Assembly: GCA_945979635.1 (NCBI GenBank) | Contig: CAMFPZ010000072.1 | Location: 1 to 5,523 of the forward strand | Source: an uncultured Eubacterium sp. | GTDB taxonomy: Bacteria; Bacillota; Clostridia; Oscillospirales; Acutalibacteraceae | DNA: 5,523 bases | Reading direction: 5' to 3' | Part shown: piece by piece, positions 5,474 through 5,523 of the stretch | Numbering within the stretch: the stretch's first letter is position 1 | How the letters are laid out: the number at the start of each line of letters is the position of its first letter | Notes under the pieces: model-generated | Told to the model about the DNA's origin: nothing | What the model saw: the letters and a program-made list of their open reading frames with translations, nothing else | Database searches by the model: none | Position numbers and translations under genes: made by a program

Positions 5474-5523
5474 TAACAAAGTATTGGCGGAAAAGATTGT
5501 GTCAAAACCATATTGTTTCGACT

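Noticed and set aside
5473..5523. Possible C-terminal tail of a minus-strand gene entering from the right (stops at 5473-5475 or 5502-5504)
   Set aside because: Only 6 to 16 codons are visible in two different frames, too few to support a gene.

Overview
The window looks like a chromosomal stretch from a low-GC, Gram-positive Firmicute, most likely a gut clostridium of the Ruminococcaceae/Oscillospiraceae type. This rests on strong AGGAGG-type ribosome sites, AT-rich codon use, a DUF2974 (Mbeg1-like) hydrolase, a GtrA/GtrB/DUF6056 operon and a zinc-ribbon membrane protein. The taxonomic call is inference from gene style; no rRNA or species marker is present.

Layout, left to right. Positions 1-122 are the C-terminal tail of a Crp/Fnr-family regulator. 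Its TAG stop is formed by the first bases of a 47-bp palindromic repeat (120-166). Next is a monocistronic alpha/beta-hydrolase gene (211-1332), closed by a hairpin that contains its own stop codon. An extended -10 promoter (1393-1421) then drives three overlapping genes: a GtrB-type polyprenyl-phosphate glycosyltransferase (1466-2422), a GtrA-type small membrane protein (2406-2870) and a polytopic DUF6056-like protein (2863-4350). These probably form a three-part Gtr system: a sugar is loaded onto the lipid carrier in the cytoplasm, flipped, and transferred outside to a cell-surface acceptor. A hairpin at 4357-4385 separates the operon from a convergent gene (4389-5018, minus) for a zinc-ribbon, single-pass membrane protein with a Ser/Thr-rich linker and a helical C-terminus.

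The right 505 bp (5019-5523) has no convincing gene. It holds a 226-bp MITE-like element (5035-5260) with perfect 25-bp terminal inverted repeats, ending 5 bp upstream of the ribosome site of the minus-strand gene. The 47-bp repeat at 120-166 equals this element with 179 bp removed at an ATA microhomology, apart from one base. The two copies lie in the same orientation and bracket all the complete genes. To the right, 5286-5473 is an almost gap-free series of three stem-loops, 107, 44 and 36 nt long. All three of its G-T pairs are G-U on the plus strand, and the longest stem ends in a GCAA tetraloop. This makes it a candidate structured RNA or a folded intergenic repeat. I recognise nothing in 5474-5523.

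The most novel material is the element pair and the three-hairpin block. The protein-coding genes belong to known families, although the acceptor of the Gtr system and the roles of the hydrolase and the zinc-ribbon protein are unknown.
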